This document shows positions 1-13,260 of a DNA stretch of 64,000 nucleotides, in pieces. Source of the DNA: Drosophila persimilis (lineage: Eukaryota > Arthropoda > Insecta > Diptera > Drosophilidae); NCBI RefSeq assembly GCF_003286085.1, contig NW_020825288.1:3596001-3660000 (forward strand). The letters are read 5' to 3'. The position numbers and the translations under genes are program-made. The first letter of the stretch is position 1, and the number at the start of each line of letters is the position of its first letter. The notes below the pieces were generated by a model. The model was not told the DNA's origin, made no database searches, and saw only the letters and a list, made by a program, of their open reading frames with translations.

Positions 1-434
1 GTTAACATAACCTGTTCTCGGGCAACCGGCCCTGGAGGTGTTGACTCGGGGATTGACTTGCTGATATGCTAAACGAATTCTCTGTCAGCATCCAGAATGT
101 GTGCTCCCTAGAATGGTAAACGTGTCAAGGTGCCATCTAAGAATCAGATGGCCTCAGATCCATAATCGATCTGTGTTCTGTGGATACGTGCAGAAACCTA
201 TCGTGATCAAGGCAGGAGCCACTGGGCCAAGTGTCATTAAATTGTGTAAAGCATCGGACGTGCAGTGAAATCTTCATCGAGGTCCGGGTCGCGAGCGGCA
301 GACATTTATGCGAATATCTTAATTATGCCACTGAATGCCACATGAGCGGGTCGACTCCATACAGAACCATTTTCATTTTGTCACAAATTAACGCCGTCAA
401 CGCTGCAAATTGTTCTTTGAAGTTCAGACAGAGA

Positions 435-451
435 CCCCCCCCCCCCCCCCC
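435..451. repeat. Poly-C tract of 17
   Basis: An uninterrupted run of 17 cytosines (17 G on the other strand) is visible. Such homopolymers slip in replication and sequencing, so the exact length is uncertain. Confidence 0.95.
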
Positions 452-2850
452 ACGGTTGACCTTTGGCTTGATTATTTTGGCCATGTTTGGGGCCGAAGCC
501 GAAAGTGGCAAGGATGACGGCGCGTTGGCCACTGCTGCTTCCACTGTTTCTGCCTCTGCTAACGGTTGAATGCGATTAGCCAAGCTTGACTCCAGCGCAG
601 GCGGCTCCCCCACTCTACTCTACTCTGCTCTGCTCTGCTCTACCTGTGGCAGAGCTTGGTAACAGTCTCGTGGCATTTCACGGTCTAGGTCTAGGTTAGT
701 CGGAAGTCAAAGAAGGCAATGGCAACGCCGACTCTTCGATGATAAATGTATGCTTTGATAGCTTCGATAGCTCCAGTTTTGCTGTGATTTTTTCTCTGCA
801 TTTTGTGAATTTCTGTTTCATCAATATGTGATCTTTGCCATTGGCGAAACAGCTTTGACTTCATCATAATCAATAATACATTTTTGAATATGTTTACTAC
901 TGGCAAATGCTAAATGTTGTCGCTTATTATTTGCCTGATTAATGGCCCTGGCGTTGACAAGGGTTTACGCATTTCAATTGCCAATTTCTGGGCAAAACTA
1001 TCAAATATTGAGTCATTTGGTAAATGTTGACATTTCTGATTAATACCTTACTTTTACTTAAAGCAAATGCTGACATTTTGGCTCCACTTGTAAGAGTGAG
1101 TAATGGATTTTGTATCGGTTTTACGATGGGAACCAGAGAAGACTCTGATACTTTTTGCAAAGGTTTTATATATGTAGCTCAATGCTAATAAAATGATTGA
1201 AAGAATTTTTATCTCCATCTCAATGCTAATCAAAATGTTGAAAGAGTCGTTCCCCAACTTCTTGATAGTATGTATAGATAAAATATATTTTGCATATGAA
1301 TAGACATAGTTTTACCATTTTACATATAGACAAAAACTATATCAAACTGATCCTCAATCAACTCCAACTCCAGCTCAAAATATATCCTACAACTTTAAAG
1401 TTCTGAAGCCAGAACCACGCACTTACGAAACAATGAAGCTGACGCAGCATGATTGCTCAGAAAATATATTTAGCACGTAGAATATAATTAAAAATTAATC
1501 AATTAATTAGCACAGAGGCAGGCAGAGGTGTGGGTGTCCACACTTCCACCCCTCACACCCGATGGGCGTTACCAGAGCCCCGAGCCTGCACACAGATTGA
1601 CCCTTGACCATTGGCGTTTTTTAATTGATAACGGAATCTTTTCGAAAGGCTGGGCCCTGGCCGGCCCCCCGATTAGAGGCAATTCCGCATCGGAGCTGTA
1701 AACAGTAATTACATTGTTACAGCGGCTTGTTAACGCTTTCCCTCATCGCCGTCATGGAAGTAACAATATTTTCCAGACATTTCGTAACCTCTGCTATTCG
1801 ATTGCAAAATATTTCATGTTAACTTTTGCCGGCGGCGCGCCGGTGGCTTATCCGAAGATCGGGCCATACTTAGTCTTAATTGCGTTGCAATTTGGTGCAG
1901 AAAGCCGAGCACGCCCTGACCCTGAGCGCCAGAGAGACAAGACTTCAATTTAAATATATTTATATCACATGTGCAGATGAATTTGGCTCTCGGAATTTCA
2001 AGCCCAATATACACTCATTCGCTTCGGCATGGCCAAGCACACAACACATTGGCCCGGCCCTAATTGAATGGGCAAAGCCAGAAGTGCTGGACCTTATTTG
2101 GGCAATGTCGGTGGAAGAATCGGTGGCTCTAGCAGAAGTTGGCACGTTCCCCCGATTGTCACGCACAATGATTTAGAGGCCAAGTGCTGGGGAGAGCTAG
2201 GCCTACTAATCAATTGGCCAAACATCTCTTCACATACAGCCAAGACAAGAGGAAATCAGAAGAGCGACTAGGGTAAACCCCGTAAACACCAGAAACGACC
2301 TAATCCGACACTTGGTCTTGCGTTTCAGACTTAATGTTTTGACTTGAGGTTTATGAGGCAAGACGGCGGCCAAATGGGAATGTTCTTGGCATCACATGAG
2401 TCTGAACTTGAAATCACTTTGATACTTTTTCGCTGAATATTAATTAGGAGCAGAGCAGAGCAGAGCAGCCAGCGCTAGCGCCAAGAATAGATCCCGCGTC
2501 AGCTCACTAGCAATTAAGTTTCAACTTTGAACTTGACACAGTTGCTGGAGCGCGCAAAAAAAAAAAGAAACTAAAAAAATTAAAATGTATAAAATTGTTT
2601 CAGAAATTTATTGAAAATTGGCAGAAAAAAAATCAAGACTAGAATTGATTATGCATTTTAAGTGGCTTCGACTAAATGAAAACCGCTCTGCGCCATCGAA
2701 TCTATTAAGCTTCTTAGCCATATGTTGTTCTTCTCCATCTCCGTGGGCCTCTGCGGCGGCTACATACGTCTAGCCGATCGATCAGGAAACGGAAGTAACG
2801 ATTTCTTTTTCTCTACATATTAATCTTTTTGTTTTTTCTCTCGTTTTTAG

Positions 2851-3051
2851 CGCCTGAAACGAGTTCTCCTCAAGGGCGACCCAACGGTAGTTGTGAGCCA
2901 GCTACGACTTGAAAATATTCGATTGATCGAAATAGAGGGAGAGCGCGAGCGAAAACGAGAGCCGAGCCGCGAAATGTATCTCTTAGACGGTTCGAAATCG
3001 TATCGTATCGGTATTTCCGTGCTGGCAAACGAGTTCGATTTGCGCAATTAA
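2851..3051 (+). other. Open frame behind a strong splice acceptor (possible unrecognised exon)
   Basis: A pyrimidine-rich tract ending in TTTTTAG at 2850 is followed by a frame of 66 codons that stays open to a TAA at 3049-3051. The frame has no early ATG, and an in-frame stop lies exactly at the acceptor, so it could be coding only as a spliced terminal exon. The translation begins RLKRVLLKGDP and contains a charged ERERKRE stretch. I do not recognise a family and found no matching upstream exon with a compatible donor. It may be a pseudogene fragment, a UTR exon or chance. Confidence 0.15.
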
Positions 3052-4049
3052 AGACCAAAGCCAGTGAGCAGGGACCAGTGACCAATGACCAGTGCTTGAC
3101 TTGATAACAAGATGCTTTGGATGGGTAGAGAGCCCGCCCGTGGAGGCAACGACCCTGTTACGACACTGGAGTTGGTCAGTCCCCGGGTCAGTCAGTTACT
3201 TTGCAACTCATGTAATCGGTTAATGGCTGTAGCTAATAATAGGTTCATTTAATTTCCCAGATGTGTGTTCTTGATTGTTCTACATGAAAATGGGTTGTGC
3301 GAGTACTTTTCCCAAGGAAACTATGCAGTATGTAGTTGTTAAATATCCTTGCCCCTGCATTCTTAATAACATATTTTATCTCATATTATGTGAATTTTTC
3401 ATTACTATTTTGAATAGTTCTCGGGAAAACTTGAACTACTGGCAATTAGATGATACGTAGAGGGAGAATGTAGACTTTGCATATGAAATGGGTTATCTTT
3501 AACACTTTCCCAGAAGCACTTCGACCTTTGACTTTAGCTCTCAAAAGTTGAATTGAAAATGTCATGCCAGACAGTCCAAAGTTAAAGTTAATTTTCATAC
3601 GACCTGTTGTCCATGTACTTATAATTAAGCCGTGTAAACACACGCACACACACACGCACGATTGATTAATAAGTTTCCAATAATACGTGTAGGATTCTTT
3701 CAAGAATCAAGTTTATAAGAATAAAAGCTTAATAAGCTTTGATCGTCATTTCATAAAAATTGAAAACACAACCGTTAAGCAAGCACTAAAGTCCAGCTTT
3801 ATTCAGGCATCTGGCAACTCTAACCGAAGCTTTGAGCTAAGCTTTGAAACACCAACGCCAGATGACGCCAGCATGTACCGGCTTCTTCTTCGTTTCACTT
3901 CGTGGCACAAGATTCCATTTTGTGAGGGCCTGCCCGTGCAAGCCTCACCAGCACCAAAATCGCGATATAATGCTCGAAATGCACTACGCAGATCCCATAT
4001 CTTCTTTTTCAGCTCAAGACGTAAATATAACTAAACGGGTGTAAGCCTC

Positions 4050-4260
4050 TGCATCGGGTTATAAACTCTTTCCCAGCTTCCACCTAAAAGGAAGAAGCAT
4101 TTCCGACCCTAAATGTTACATATACTCTTGATATATTCATATATTCAGCACATTCAACCGATTCGATATATGTATAGCCCCGTTCGTTTTTCTGTAATGG
4201 GTATTCTAATTTCGCCCAGAAGTTTGGGTAAAACAGGCATTCGAATGGAGATGGGAAAGG
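4050..4260 (+). mobile_element. Degenerate DINE-1/INE-1-like (Helitron-related) fragment
   Basis: Two blocks resemble the Drosophila DINE-1/INE-1 consensus as I remember it. At 4050-4132 the motifs TTCCGACCCTA and TATACTCTTGAT occur in the expected order. At 4198-4254 a GGGTATTCTAATTTCG block is followed by CAGAAGTTTG, which matches the other conserved part of the element. The order of the two blocks suggests two overlapping or rearranged copies. There is no coding capacity, and the ends are not defined. Confidence 0.45.
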
Positions 4261-6556
4261 GCTCTACTTCGTGTGTGGGAAGTCGTGAAAACTTTTGTGG
4301 AAAGTTTTGTAGTTTTTAACTTAAATAATTGTATATTCTTTGCTCGTGTCGTTCCGTGCCTACAAAAGCCAGCACGCTGCCATCGCTGCCATCTCTTCGA
4401 GGCAACGAAGCAGAGTCTGAGGCTGATATACCACGAAAAACTTTAACGCTAAAATTATAGTTTTAAGAGCCTAATTTGCAATTGTTGTTGACAACGCTAA
4501 GAGCAATACGTTGGGCAGAGCAATAAAGCGGGTTTAAATGCACACACGTTGCAAATCTTGTGGCACAGGGCTCACAGAGCACTCAATGGTTGGGCATCGG
4601 AAATCGATTTTGGCGCCCCATCCGCCGGCCTTGGGGACAAACACGCACACACAGCCATCCCTCCACACACGCACAGAAATGCCAAAAGCAATACTTATAA
4701 TTAATTTAGAAAAAAAAATTGTCCCATCTGCCATTAAGAATTCTACAGAACGTCCGACAAACGAAATGAGCCAAAAGACAAATTTTTTTTGCACAATTAA
4801 TTGTTGTTCGTGCGACTGCTTTTGTCTACGCAATTTTGTACTTGCTGGAGAGCGGCAGGGAGCGGGGTACAAACAAATTCAATAATAATTGTTTAACGGT
4901 TGTTCGCCTGCTTTGTTTTCGGTGTCTATGTAAATGTTTGCGGAAGGCATTTGCATAACATGCAGAGGCTCGCGGCTGCGGCTGAAGCCCTCTCTGATCG
5001 CGAATGAATCGATTCGGCAGCCGCATCGCCCAGAGATAATAAACCAGCCAATCTTTTGCATATCATTATGATCTGCTATGTGTCTGGACAAAAGACCAAT
5101 GCAAATGCCCAAGCCGGAAGAAAAGGCAACGGCACACGCGGCGTATGATGGATTCTGTTGGAAAAGGAAACCTGCTCGCAGGGATTCACACACCAACCGA
5201 CATTCACCCACATCTTATGCAGTCAAAAAGTATACGCCGATTGCCGCTGCGCTGGTTATAGATTCGCATATCGGACAAGCTAATCGACATCGAAATACAC
5301 ATTGCCATCGCAAGTTCAAGTTTAATTCGCCGGTGACACAGTTAGCATAGCCAAAAGTTGAACTGCGAGTGACCCCAGCCTTAGCCTCCGTCTCGGTATC
5401 TGTATCTGTGTGGTCTCATTAACCATCCAATACCGAATCAAAGTAGTCTTGACCCGGAAGTGGCGTTAATCGAGGCGCTGTGATCTTTGTGGATCGTTAG
5501 AATCGATTGAATCGAGCCCTAGGCCCCAAAAGAATTTGCATGTAAATTATTGGCCAGAGCGCGTGTCTCCTTGAATTAACTCGCTTTTAACGGAACTTTA
5601 CATCTGAAACATCCACAAGAATTGTGCCAACAAATCCGTAAATTATTCGTTGCTATTAACGCTTTATGCTTGTTTAAATCAGTTCTGGCATTTACAACTC
5701 TTACAACTTGAGAATTTTGTGGACTGGGCAGTTTTCCGCAATGGCCAAAAAAGGTCAACAGAATTCTTAACCAGCTACGCATAAGCCCTAAAGAAACATA
5801 TTGTTCTGGAGTTCAACATGATGCGGAAAGAAATCTAAAGAATACTCAATCTGGGTCAAGGCTGATCAATCTAAAATGGAATAAATCTCAAGCCGAAGCG
5901 ATGAAAATGGAGGAATTGGAAGAACATGAAAGCGAAATCGAATGAAAATCTCATTCGGGTACCAAAAAGAGATTCTGTTTCAGAGATTCTTGATGAGGCA
6001 AGTAATAGATATTGAAAGTCGTATTCTCATCCTTTGATGTCCTCAACGAATGCTGCAACGCTATGTGCATATTTATTGAAAACTATTCAAGAATTATTTA
6101 TGAATCTATCGGATTGTGCCAAAAGGCTGTACATCCAAATACAATAGAAAATAAATTAATATTCTGGCAAAATCAGGCAGCAACAACAACCGAACGCACA
6201 TTCATTTAGAATCATAAACAAACACAGATAGAATTATGGCCAAAACCCTATAAGCTGTTGCCATCATAATTCTGAATTCTGAGTAGAAAAACGAGACCAG
6301 GCAATCGATGTGTTCGATGCGACTCGATCGCAGCCTCCAATCAAGCGGAGCGGCACAAAAGAACATTAGAGATGAGCAGACGCCAGAGGCCCCCAACAAA
6401 AGTTCCCCAGCAAACGGAGCAAATCGAAACAAAAACAAAAAACTGAAACCAAAATCGAAATCGAAACAGAAACAGAAACAGAAACAAAACCAATAGAGCC
6501 CCAAAAACAGAGCCAAAGAAACAGCGAAACCGAATCGAACCTTTAGACGAAATTTT

Positions 6557-6595
6557 TATACATAGCGCCGTGCAGCTCGGCGTAGCAGTTCAGTG
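6557..6595 (+). promoter_or_regulatory. Candidate core promoter for the first elongase (TATA plus initiator)
   Basis: TATACATA at 6557-6564 is followed by the Drosophila initiator TCAGTG at 6590-6595. The spacing is slightly longer than the usual 30 bp. It lies 2.2 kb before the ATG at 8802, so using it would require an intron in the 5' UTR. No other gene on this strand lies nearby. The assignment rests on motifs alone. Confidence 0.3.
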
Positions 6596-6599
6596 CGCG

Positions 6600-8801
6600 T
6601 ACAAGTCTCGTGGGTAGCGGATGCCAGCAAAGGTCTCTCTCTTCACCTCATATATACTATAGTACTACCACCATATAGTGCCTACCTTACTAGATCAGAT
6701 CAGTCATAAGAAGCGACAGCAGCAGCAAAACAAAAAAACAGTTGTCATGGTGTTAACATTAAGAGTTGTCGTAAATTAAGTGCACGGCAATCGAAGCGAT
6801 TGCAACAGGTGCCCCAAAAGCTCTCCAAAGTGTGTGTATGTGTGCGTGTGTGTGTGAACTATCAGATCAATCAAATGTATATATATATGTAAATTAAGAA
6901 GAAGAATCAGAAGGAGATGAAAAATCTTAGAATCCGAAACTTCTCCGCTAAGAAAGGGCATTTTCCCACATTTCCCTGCCAAGGTCAACTGTTGCATAAT
7001 ATTCGAAAATTGAAAATTGGCAATATTTGGTCTGGAATTGAGCAACAGTTGACACAGTATTGTGTGCGTTGGCTTTAGGCGTGGTCAAGGCCCATAGCCC
7101 AAAAAAAGAAATCCAAAGATCTTCAGAAAGAGAGCCGCCGACTATTTGGCAAGTGACTAGCCAAGTGGAAATGCCCCATAAAATTTGTTGACAACGATCA
7201 GCCAGACACGACGGAGCATTAGGCTGGACTGCCAGGTTTCCCAGCAATGGCACCAGAACTGGCCATAGACTGAGGCAAGGTCGTGCAACGATTTTACCAA
7301 TTGATAAACTGGATTTTGCTTGGAAATATCTGTGGGACCACAAAAGCGTTTAGCACCTTTGCTATCGTGCTGTCACTTATCGCCCCATTTTTCAGCCCCA
7401 TTCTGCCTTGATTGCTGCAGCTAATATTCATGAGAGCAAGTGCAGGAAATGGCTGGCCGAAAACCACAATAGCCAAACCCGTTGATAGTCTGGCTGTTGA
7501 CCAACTTGCCCTTCAAAATATTTATGCCTCATTTATTATTATCTCAATTTGTTCCTCACTTTGCACACTTCACATCTCTTGAGATCGCTCTCGAGATGAA
7601 AAGCCCAAGAAGCTGATCAGAATAGCCTCGAAAACGAGCAAAGAAATAAAAATCTTATGCGATTGTTGGTAGCTCAAGAAGTTGTGTTCGGTATTTCTAT
7701 GGGCCTTAATCGGTCTTTTGCCAAGTTCAAGTGTGAAACTGGAAGTCAATGAACGTCATTTCATAATTTCGTATAATTAGATGGAGTTGACTGCTTATTG
7801 ATGGTATGATCCTGCTGAAATAAAGAGGATTTTAGGATGATAAAGAGGACTTAGGATAGAGAACCTTAAAACACTTTAAGCTGCACATTCAATGCAGAGT
7901 TCCCTCTTCATAAATGATGTAGAATCCTTCAATTTTAAGAAAGTTTTGGGTTCTAAATTAATAAGGCAAGTTTCCAAAGAGGTAAAAATCCTATGGTAAG
8001 AGCATTCCGTCTTCGATGCAATTCCAAGGGGAACTCCAATCTGATTTTGTTGTAGATTTTAGCTCAAAGAGGAGCCAAAACAAAAAGCTCAACACAAAAT
8101 TAATTTGTTTCGAGTTTTGGGGTGTTTCGAGTGTGTTGTGTGTGGGCACCGCATCTGCTGTGTTCGTTCCACACGTGAGACGCCACGGCGTCTCGGAGTC
8201 CGTCCCAATTTGCTGGCGGGTCGTGAGGTAACCATCGCCTCCCCGTGTGGTGACCACCACCAATTTGTTGTGTGTTTTGTTTGTTGTTTAATTCATAATA
8301 ATGAATATAATTTACTGTTACTGTTACATGATAATTTTATGACATTTCACCTCCGCCAGCGAACGGCGACAGCTTTCAGTATCTGCCGCACCAGAAAAGA
8401 GAAGATGAAATAAAGACAAAGGTCTTGGTCACTCTGCAACCAATTGTTATTCTGTTTCGGCTTTGATTATTAGTATTATATTTATTCAGCTTTCGGAACT
8501 CCCGGCAACAGTGCCCCGCCTTCCCGCCATCCCACCATCCCGCCATCCCGACATCCCGCCATGACAATCAATTACTAGTGGATGGCATTAACATAATTTA
8601 AAATACAAACTTGAAAACCTCTTTCGCTCATCCAGACTTCGTATCCATGCTTCTTCCCCAATCTTTAGATTTGGCAAAACTCGTTCGCTTTGGACTTTTG
8701 AGGAACGTTGCGACGCGAGCTTAGCAGATTCTTAAATTTCACATCGAAGATACAACTACTAAATACGTTTGTAGCGCGACAAAAGCGGGATATTATTAAA
8801 A
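6600..8801. other. 5' flank and possible 5' UTR intron of the first elongase
   Basis: No coding region is seen. A GT-rich microsatellite lies near 6831-6856 and an 8-bp minisatellite at 8523-8562. The roughly 100 bases before the ATG at 8802 are likely 5' UTR. Confidence 0.45.
8523..8562 (+). repeat. 8-bp minisatellite, five units
   Basis: Five tandem copies of CCCGCCAT are visible, with single substitutions in units 2 and 4 (CCCACCAT and CCCGACAT). It lies about 240 bp upstream of the elongase start codon. Confidence 0.95.
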
Positions 8802-9845
8802 ATGGCAGCCGTCAACGCATCGCAAACCGATTATTGGAACTTTCTGTTCATCGAATTGGCAGGTGAGTGATCGTCCGTCCCCCTCCCTATAGAAGTTACA
8901 TGGAATCGTTTTACTCAATCTTGTGGGTACCTGTTCTCCTGTAGATCCGCGCACCAATGACTGGTTCCTGATCAAGTCCCCCCTGCCGCTGCTTGCCATC
9001 CTCGGCCTTTACCTGTTCTTCGTGCTGGGATGGGGTCCGCGCTTCATGCGCGACCGGAAGCCCTTCAAGCTGGAGCGCACCCTCCTGGTCTACAACTTCT
9101 TCCAGGTGGCGCTCAGCGTGTGGATGGTGTACGAGGGCGTGGTCATCTGGCAGACATACAGCTGGCGGTGCCAGCCCGTCGACTGGTCGCGTACCCCCAA
9201 GGCTTACAGGGAGGCGCGCGTCGTGTACGTCTACTATCTGGCCAAGATCACCGAGCTGCTGGACACGATCTTCTTTGTGTTGCGCAAGAACGATCGCCAG
9301 GTGACCTTCCTGCACGTCTACCACCACACCGTGATGCCGATGATCAGCTGGGGCACCAGCAAGTACTACCCGGGCGGACACGGCACCTTCATCGGCATGA
9401 TCAACTCTTTCGTGCACATCATCATGTATTCGTACTACTTCCTGTCCGCCTTCGGGCCCCAGATGCAGAAGTACCTCTGGTGGAAGAAGTACATCACCAA
9501 CCTGCAAATGGTGAGCCATCAGTGGGACATCTCACACGGTTTCCTGTTCTATAACTTGTAACATTTCAGATCCAGTTCTGCTGCGCCTTCATCCATCAAA
9601 CCCAGCTGCTGTACACGGACTGCGGCTATCCCCGGTGGTCTGTCTGCTTCACCCTGCCCAATGCCGTCTTCTTCTACTTCCTCTTCAACGACTTCTACCA
9701 GAAGTCCTACAAGAAGAAGCAGGCGGCTGCCCAGGCCAAGGCCGACGCCCTGATGGCGAACAACAATAACGAGAGCTGTGCCAAGGATCTGAATAAGGTG
9801 GCAGCGAAGGACCTGGAGCTGAAGCAAAAGCAGAAGGCCTTGTAG
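8802..9845 (+). CDS. sit: Very-long-chain fatty acid elongase (ELOVL family), sit-like
   Basis: ELOVL proteins are ER membrane enzymes that condense acyl-CoA with malonyl-CoA, the first step of fatty acid elongation. Three coding exons fit with GT..AG borders and continuous phase: 8802-8862, 8945-9510 and 9570-9845, giving 300 residues, normal for the family. The catalytic box HVYHH is at residues 144-148. It is preceded by KITELLDT and FFVLRK and followed by HIIMYSYY and KYLWWKKYIT. Several hydrophobic membrane segments are present. The C-terminus KQKAL fits a KxKxx ER-retrieval signal. The start is the first ATG in frame, giving MAAVNASQ. The neighbour on the other strand is a second elongase, transcribed towards this one. 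The symbol rests on my memory of the D. melanogaster protein (about 295 residues). Family membership is near certain; the exact orthologue is less so. Confidence 0.9.
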
Positions 9846-10384
9846 GGTAGATGTCATACCAATCCCTCCCCCTTTCAATACTCATACAAAGCGGGGCACA
9901 CACTGAGAGCTGATACCCCATGATGTTCTATGTGCAACTTTGTTGACTAATTTCTTAAGTAATCCGCCGCCAAAAACACGTAAAACAAGAAAACGAGACA
10001 CCATACACTCGTCTATTGGAACAGATGAGGTTTTCAAGATACAGATACACACAATATCGTATGTAAATGTTCAAACAGTTAAAATTGCTTTTTGCAGCCG
10101 TCGCCATCATCGCTCGCCTCGTTTGATGTCCGCTGAGGCGGACACCAGATGAAAGAAGTGCTTGTATGTCTTTCGGTCAAAGCTGAACTAAACTACAAGT
10201 AAGTTAGGTAAACCACACAGAAGATGATGAAGAAGAAGATGTGTTAGTTGTGTAAATAATTGTAGGTACGCATATGAATATGTTTTCTTAAGATTTTATA
10301 TACGCATCGGTATGTAAAGTAGTTATAAACGAAGAGAAAAAGATATTTACGTCTAGCTAAAACAAACAAAATCTTACAAATAAA
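9846..10384 (+). promoter_or_regulatory. 3' UTR with poly(A) signal at 10379-10384
   Basis: About 540 bases follow the stop codon without coding signal and end in an AATAAA hexamer at 10379-10384. This is the best candidate polyadenylation signal for the plus-strand elongase. Confidence 0.5.
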
Positions 10385-10399
10385 ACTAGAATTTTTTCT

Positions 10400-12880
10400 A
10401 CAAAATTTTATAAAAACAATAAGAATGGTTCTTTGTTTGTTCAATGAATGGATTGATGGATGTGGTTGGGGTGGGGCCTTCAATGGATTGATTCATAGAT
10501 ATAATTCCTCTTTGATCATCTTCAAGATATGTTCAGGAAATGTTTGCACAATTAATCTGCCTAAAAGTGCTTTCGATCATAACACGATGTTTCATTGGAT
10601 AACATTGGAGTGGAATTTCCAAATCCAAATCCATTGTTTGATTAGACTGTGAGAAAATGTCTCTTTAAACTCTCACTTAAACTCACTTCCTATGATAAAC
10701 CTTTGACGTAATCATAAAAGCATTTGCTTAAGGAACTATTTACTCTTGTCCGCGTACCACAAAAGGTATATGGTATTTGTTTAGGTCACACAGCCCCCAG
10801 CCACACCTTCTTCCCTGGCAAAGTGTTCTCATTGATAATTATATGACCAACACCTGACACATGCTTAAGGAAATCCATTCTCAAGGAACTCATTTCAGAT
10901 TATATACAATGGTCGGATCAAGCTATTCATTCATTCATCTGCGGAAACCAAGAGATATGTATGTACGTAATCGCAGTGATATTCGAATTTGAATTTGAAT
11001 AGGCGTGGCCCGAACAGGTCCGATGGTGGGGTGATGTTGATGTTGATGCCGATGGAGCATGTCCAGTTCATGAATTTTTACGAGGCGATTCTCTGAGAAC
11101 ATGGTCCACACACAGCCGTGCCAGAAGATTGGGACCACTTGCCATCGATGATCGTATCGTCTTGCCTCGGTCCGGATCCGCTCATTAGAAGCTCATTTAA
11201 AAGGCACCTTGAGCATACACGCAGAAAAGCTGAGCTGTTGAGATGAAGATCTGATAAATTCCACAACACAACATACAACCTTTTATTGATCAATCAGTCA
11301 AAACGGAACCCAAAGCGGAAGTGGAAACGCATCTTCAAGTGGAGTTGCTGCCAGTCGCTCTGCGGATACTGTATTCAATAAAGCCGGTTTGGACAATTGA
11401 CCTTGATCTTGACCACAAACACATGCACACAGGCACACAAAAGCCGAAAGCCCAAAGCAAAACCTCTTTTGCCTGAGGACTGGCCCAATCGGAGCCAGTT
11501 TATTACGTGTTGTATGGCATGATCATCATAGATCTGATCAGGCTGTTCAAACATGAAGAAGAAATCAGAACTAGTTTTATAGAAAACTACCCTGGTATCC
11601 AGAGTTCTTCTTTCATTGCATCCAAGTGAGGGAAAATATACAAGGAAGGAGATATAAGGGGTACCCGACATTTATTATTCAGCTTTAAAGTGTTGAAACT
11701 TTTCCGGGTCCATTTTTGTACAGTTTTCTCGTCTATTATCTACAAGTTATCTACGCCCCAACTACATGTCTCGGTGGCGACACCTGTCCGAAGGTCTCTT
11801 CACTGCAATATCTTCCATATTTTTAATCTGTTTGAAAAAATATTTTCATATTTTTGGCATAAACAATCTAGATTTCGATGCTGATCATAAATATATATTG
11901 TTTAATGGTTTTGAGCTCACCACCGAAGGGCAATTCTACATTTATTTTACATAAATTCTGTAACTAAAAAAATAGTGCACACTTTTTAGCTGAAAAGCTG
12001 CAAAATTTTCACGATTTTCTAAAGATAACTTTCCTCTAATTGTGGCCGAAATTTACCAAAATCCTCCTCAATGGGGTTTGAGTGAAAATTCGAGCCTCAT
12101 AGCAGTTCTCGTTCAATATTTACGTTGATTGACAGTTTTTGGCGATGACCTATGCAAATTGCCGCGAATTTACACTGAAAAAAGTCTAATATAAAAAAGT
12201 TCTTGGGTAAATATCGAAATTCGTTATATGGCCCTTGAACTTTGACTTGAACGAAACGTTTTTGGCCCCCCTAATCTGCATAAAAACAAGTAGGCTATTC
12301 TTTAAACGTTGCTCGGCGTGTGTGTGTCAGAATTAATTCGAAAGAGATCAAAAAAAGGAATTAGAATTTCTAATTTAGCTATGACCACACTCTCTGAGTC
12401 GCCATGGTGTCTGAGCCGGACCCGAAAACGGGTTAGAAGCCATTGCATAACCAGCCCAGCAGCCCAGCAGCACGCGTGCCAGGTTCCAAGTTCATGGCTA
12501 GGAGGACTAGCCACAGAACAGAGAATTATCGTACAAGATTGGGGGACTGGGATATTCAGAGATACAGAAGTTTCGGGGATTGGGATATTCAGAGATTAAT
12601 CGTAAGGTATTAATCATGCTGCCGTAATGTGCCGCAAAAGAATATCTGGTAGATGGCAGATGGCAGATCTGCATAATTTTATTGGGGTGGAGAGAGAGAG
12701 CGCGTGGCCGGCCCGGCACAAGAGTTCGGAAATGATTTGGGTATGGGATCGGCGGGTGCTGGCGCTGTCATAAATAATGGGATACAACAGGTTTTAAGAT
12801 TGTTGTTATCTAATGCGAAACCCGCCTCGAACCGGCAAAGAACAGACACAAAGCCTTGGTTTTGTTAAAGATAAAAAATC
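10400..12880. other. Intergenic region between two convergent elongase genes
   Basis: I see no gene here. The region is AT-rich. It has a partial tandem duplication (TGGGATATTCAGAGAT at about 12548-12563 and again at 12581-12596) and an AT-rich segment at 11950-12250 that may be old repeat sequence I cannot classify. Confidence 0.5.
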
Positions 12881-12885
12881 AAAGT

Positions 12886-13260
12886 TTTATTCAATTTTTC
12901 TTGTTTCCGAGATGACAATTCGAGAAACGATTTACGGCTGCATTTCATTAATAAAAACTCTATCACACTCGCACACTCAAAATCAAACGCAAAATCAAAC
13001 TCAAACTCTGGAAAACATTAACACATACTCAGTCAGACTGTCCACAATCAGATCAGGCACACTCTTACGATCCTAGCTATTTTTTGGGTTGTAATCTTCG
13101 GCTGCTCGGCATAAACATTATACATACATCGTAGATGGTACGTTGTGCCTGCTACAGATGCGTAGATATAGAGATTAAGATACACTACAAACTAAACTAA
13201 AGCCCCGCTCTACAAAACAATAATTGCTAAACTGAAACCCAACCAAACGGGGGCTCGCGC
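12886..13260 (-). promoter_or_regulatory. 3' UTR of the minus-strand elongase with poly(A) signal at 12886-12891
   Basis: On the minus strand AATAAA is read at 12891-12886, about 370 bases after the stop codon. The stretch between shows no coding signal. Confidence 0.45.

Larger units (their letters stand above)
1..6540. other. Non-coding region upstream of the first elongase
   Basis: No convincing gene is seen in this 6.5-kb stretch. Open frames are short, low in complexity and lack homology I recognise. Simple repeats include a run of 17 C at 435-451, CTCTA/CTCTG pentamers near 614-645, GAGCA repeats near 2450-2470 and an adenine-rich AAACAG/AAACAA tract near 6420-6500. A possible spliced fragment (2851-3051) and a degenerate transposon fragment (4050-4260) are listed separately. 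The region probably holds distal regulatory sequence of the elongase gene or of a neighbour outside the window. Confidence 0.6.

Noticed and set aside
8911..9519. 202-codon minus-strand open frame
   Set aside because: It is a shadow of the sit-like elongase exon; high GC at third positions removes stops on the other strand.
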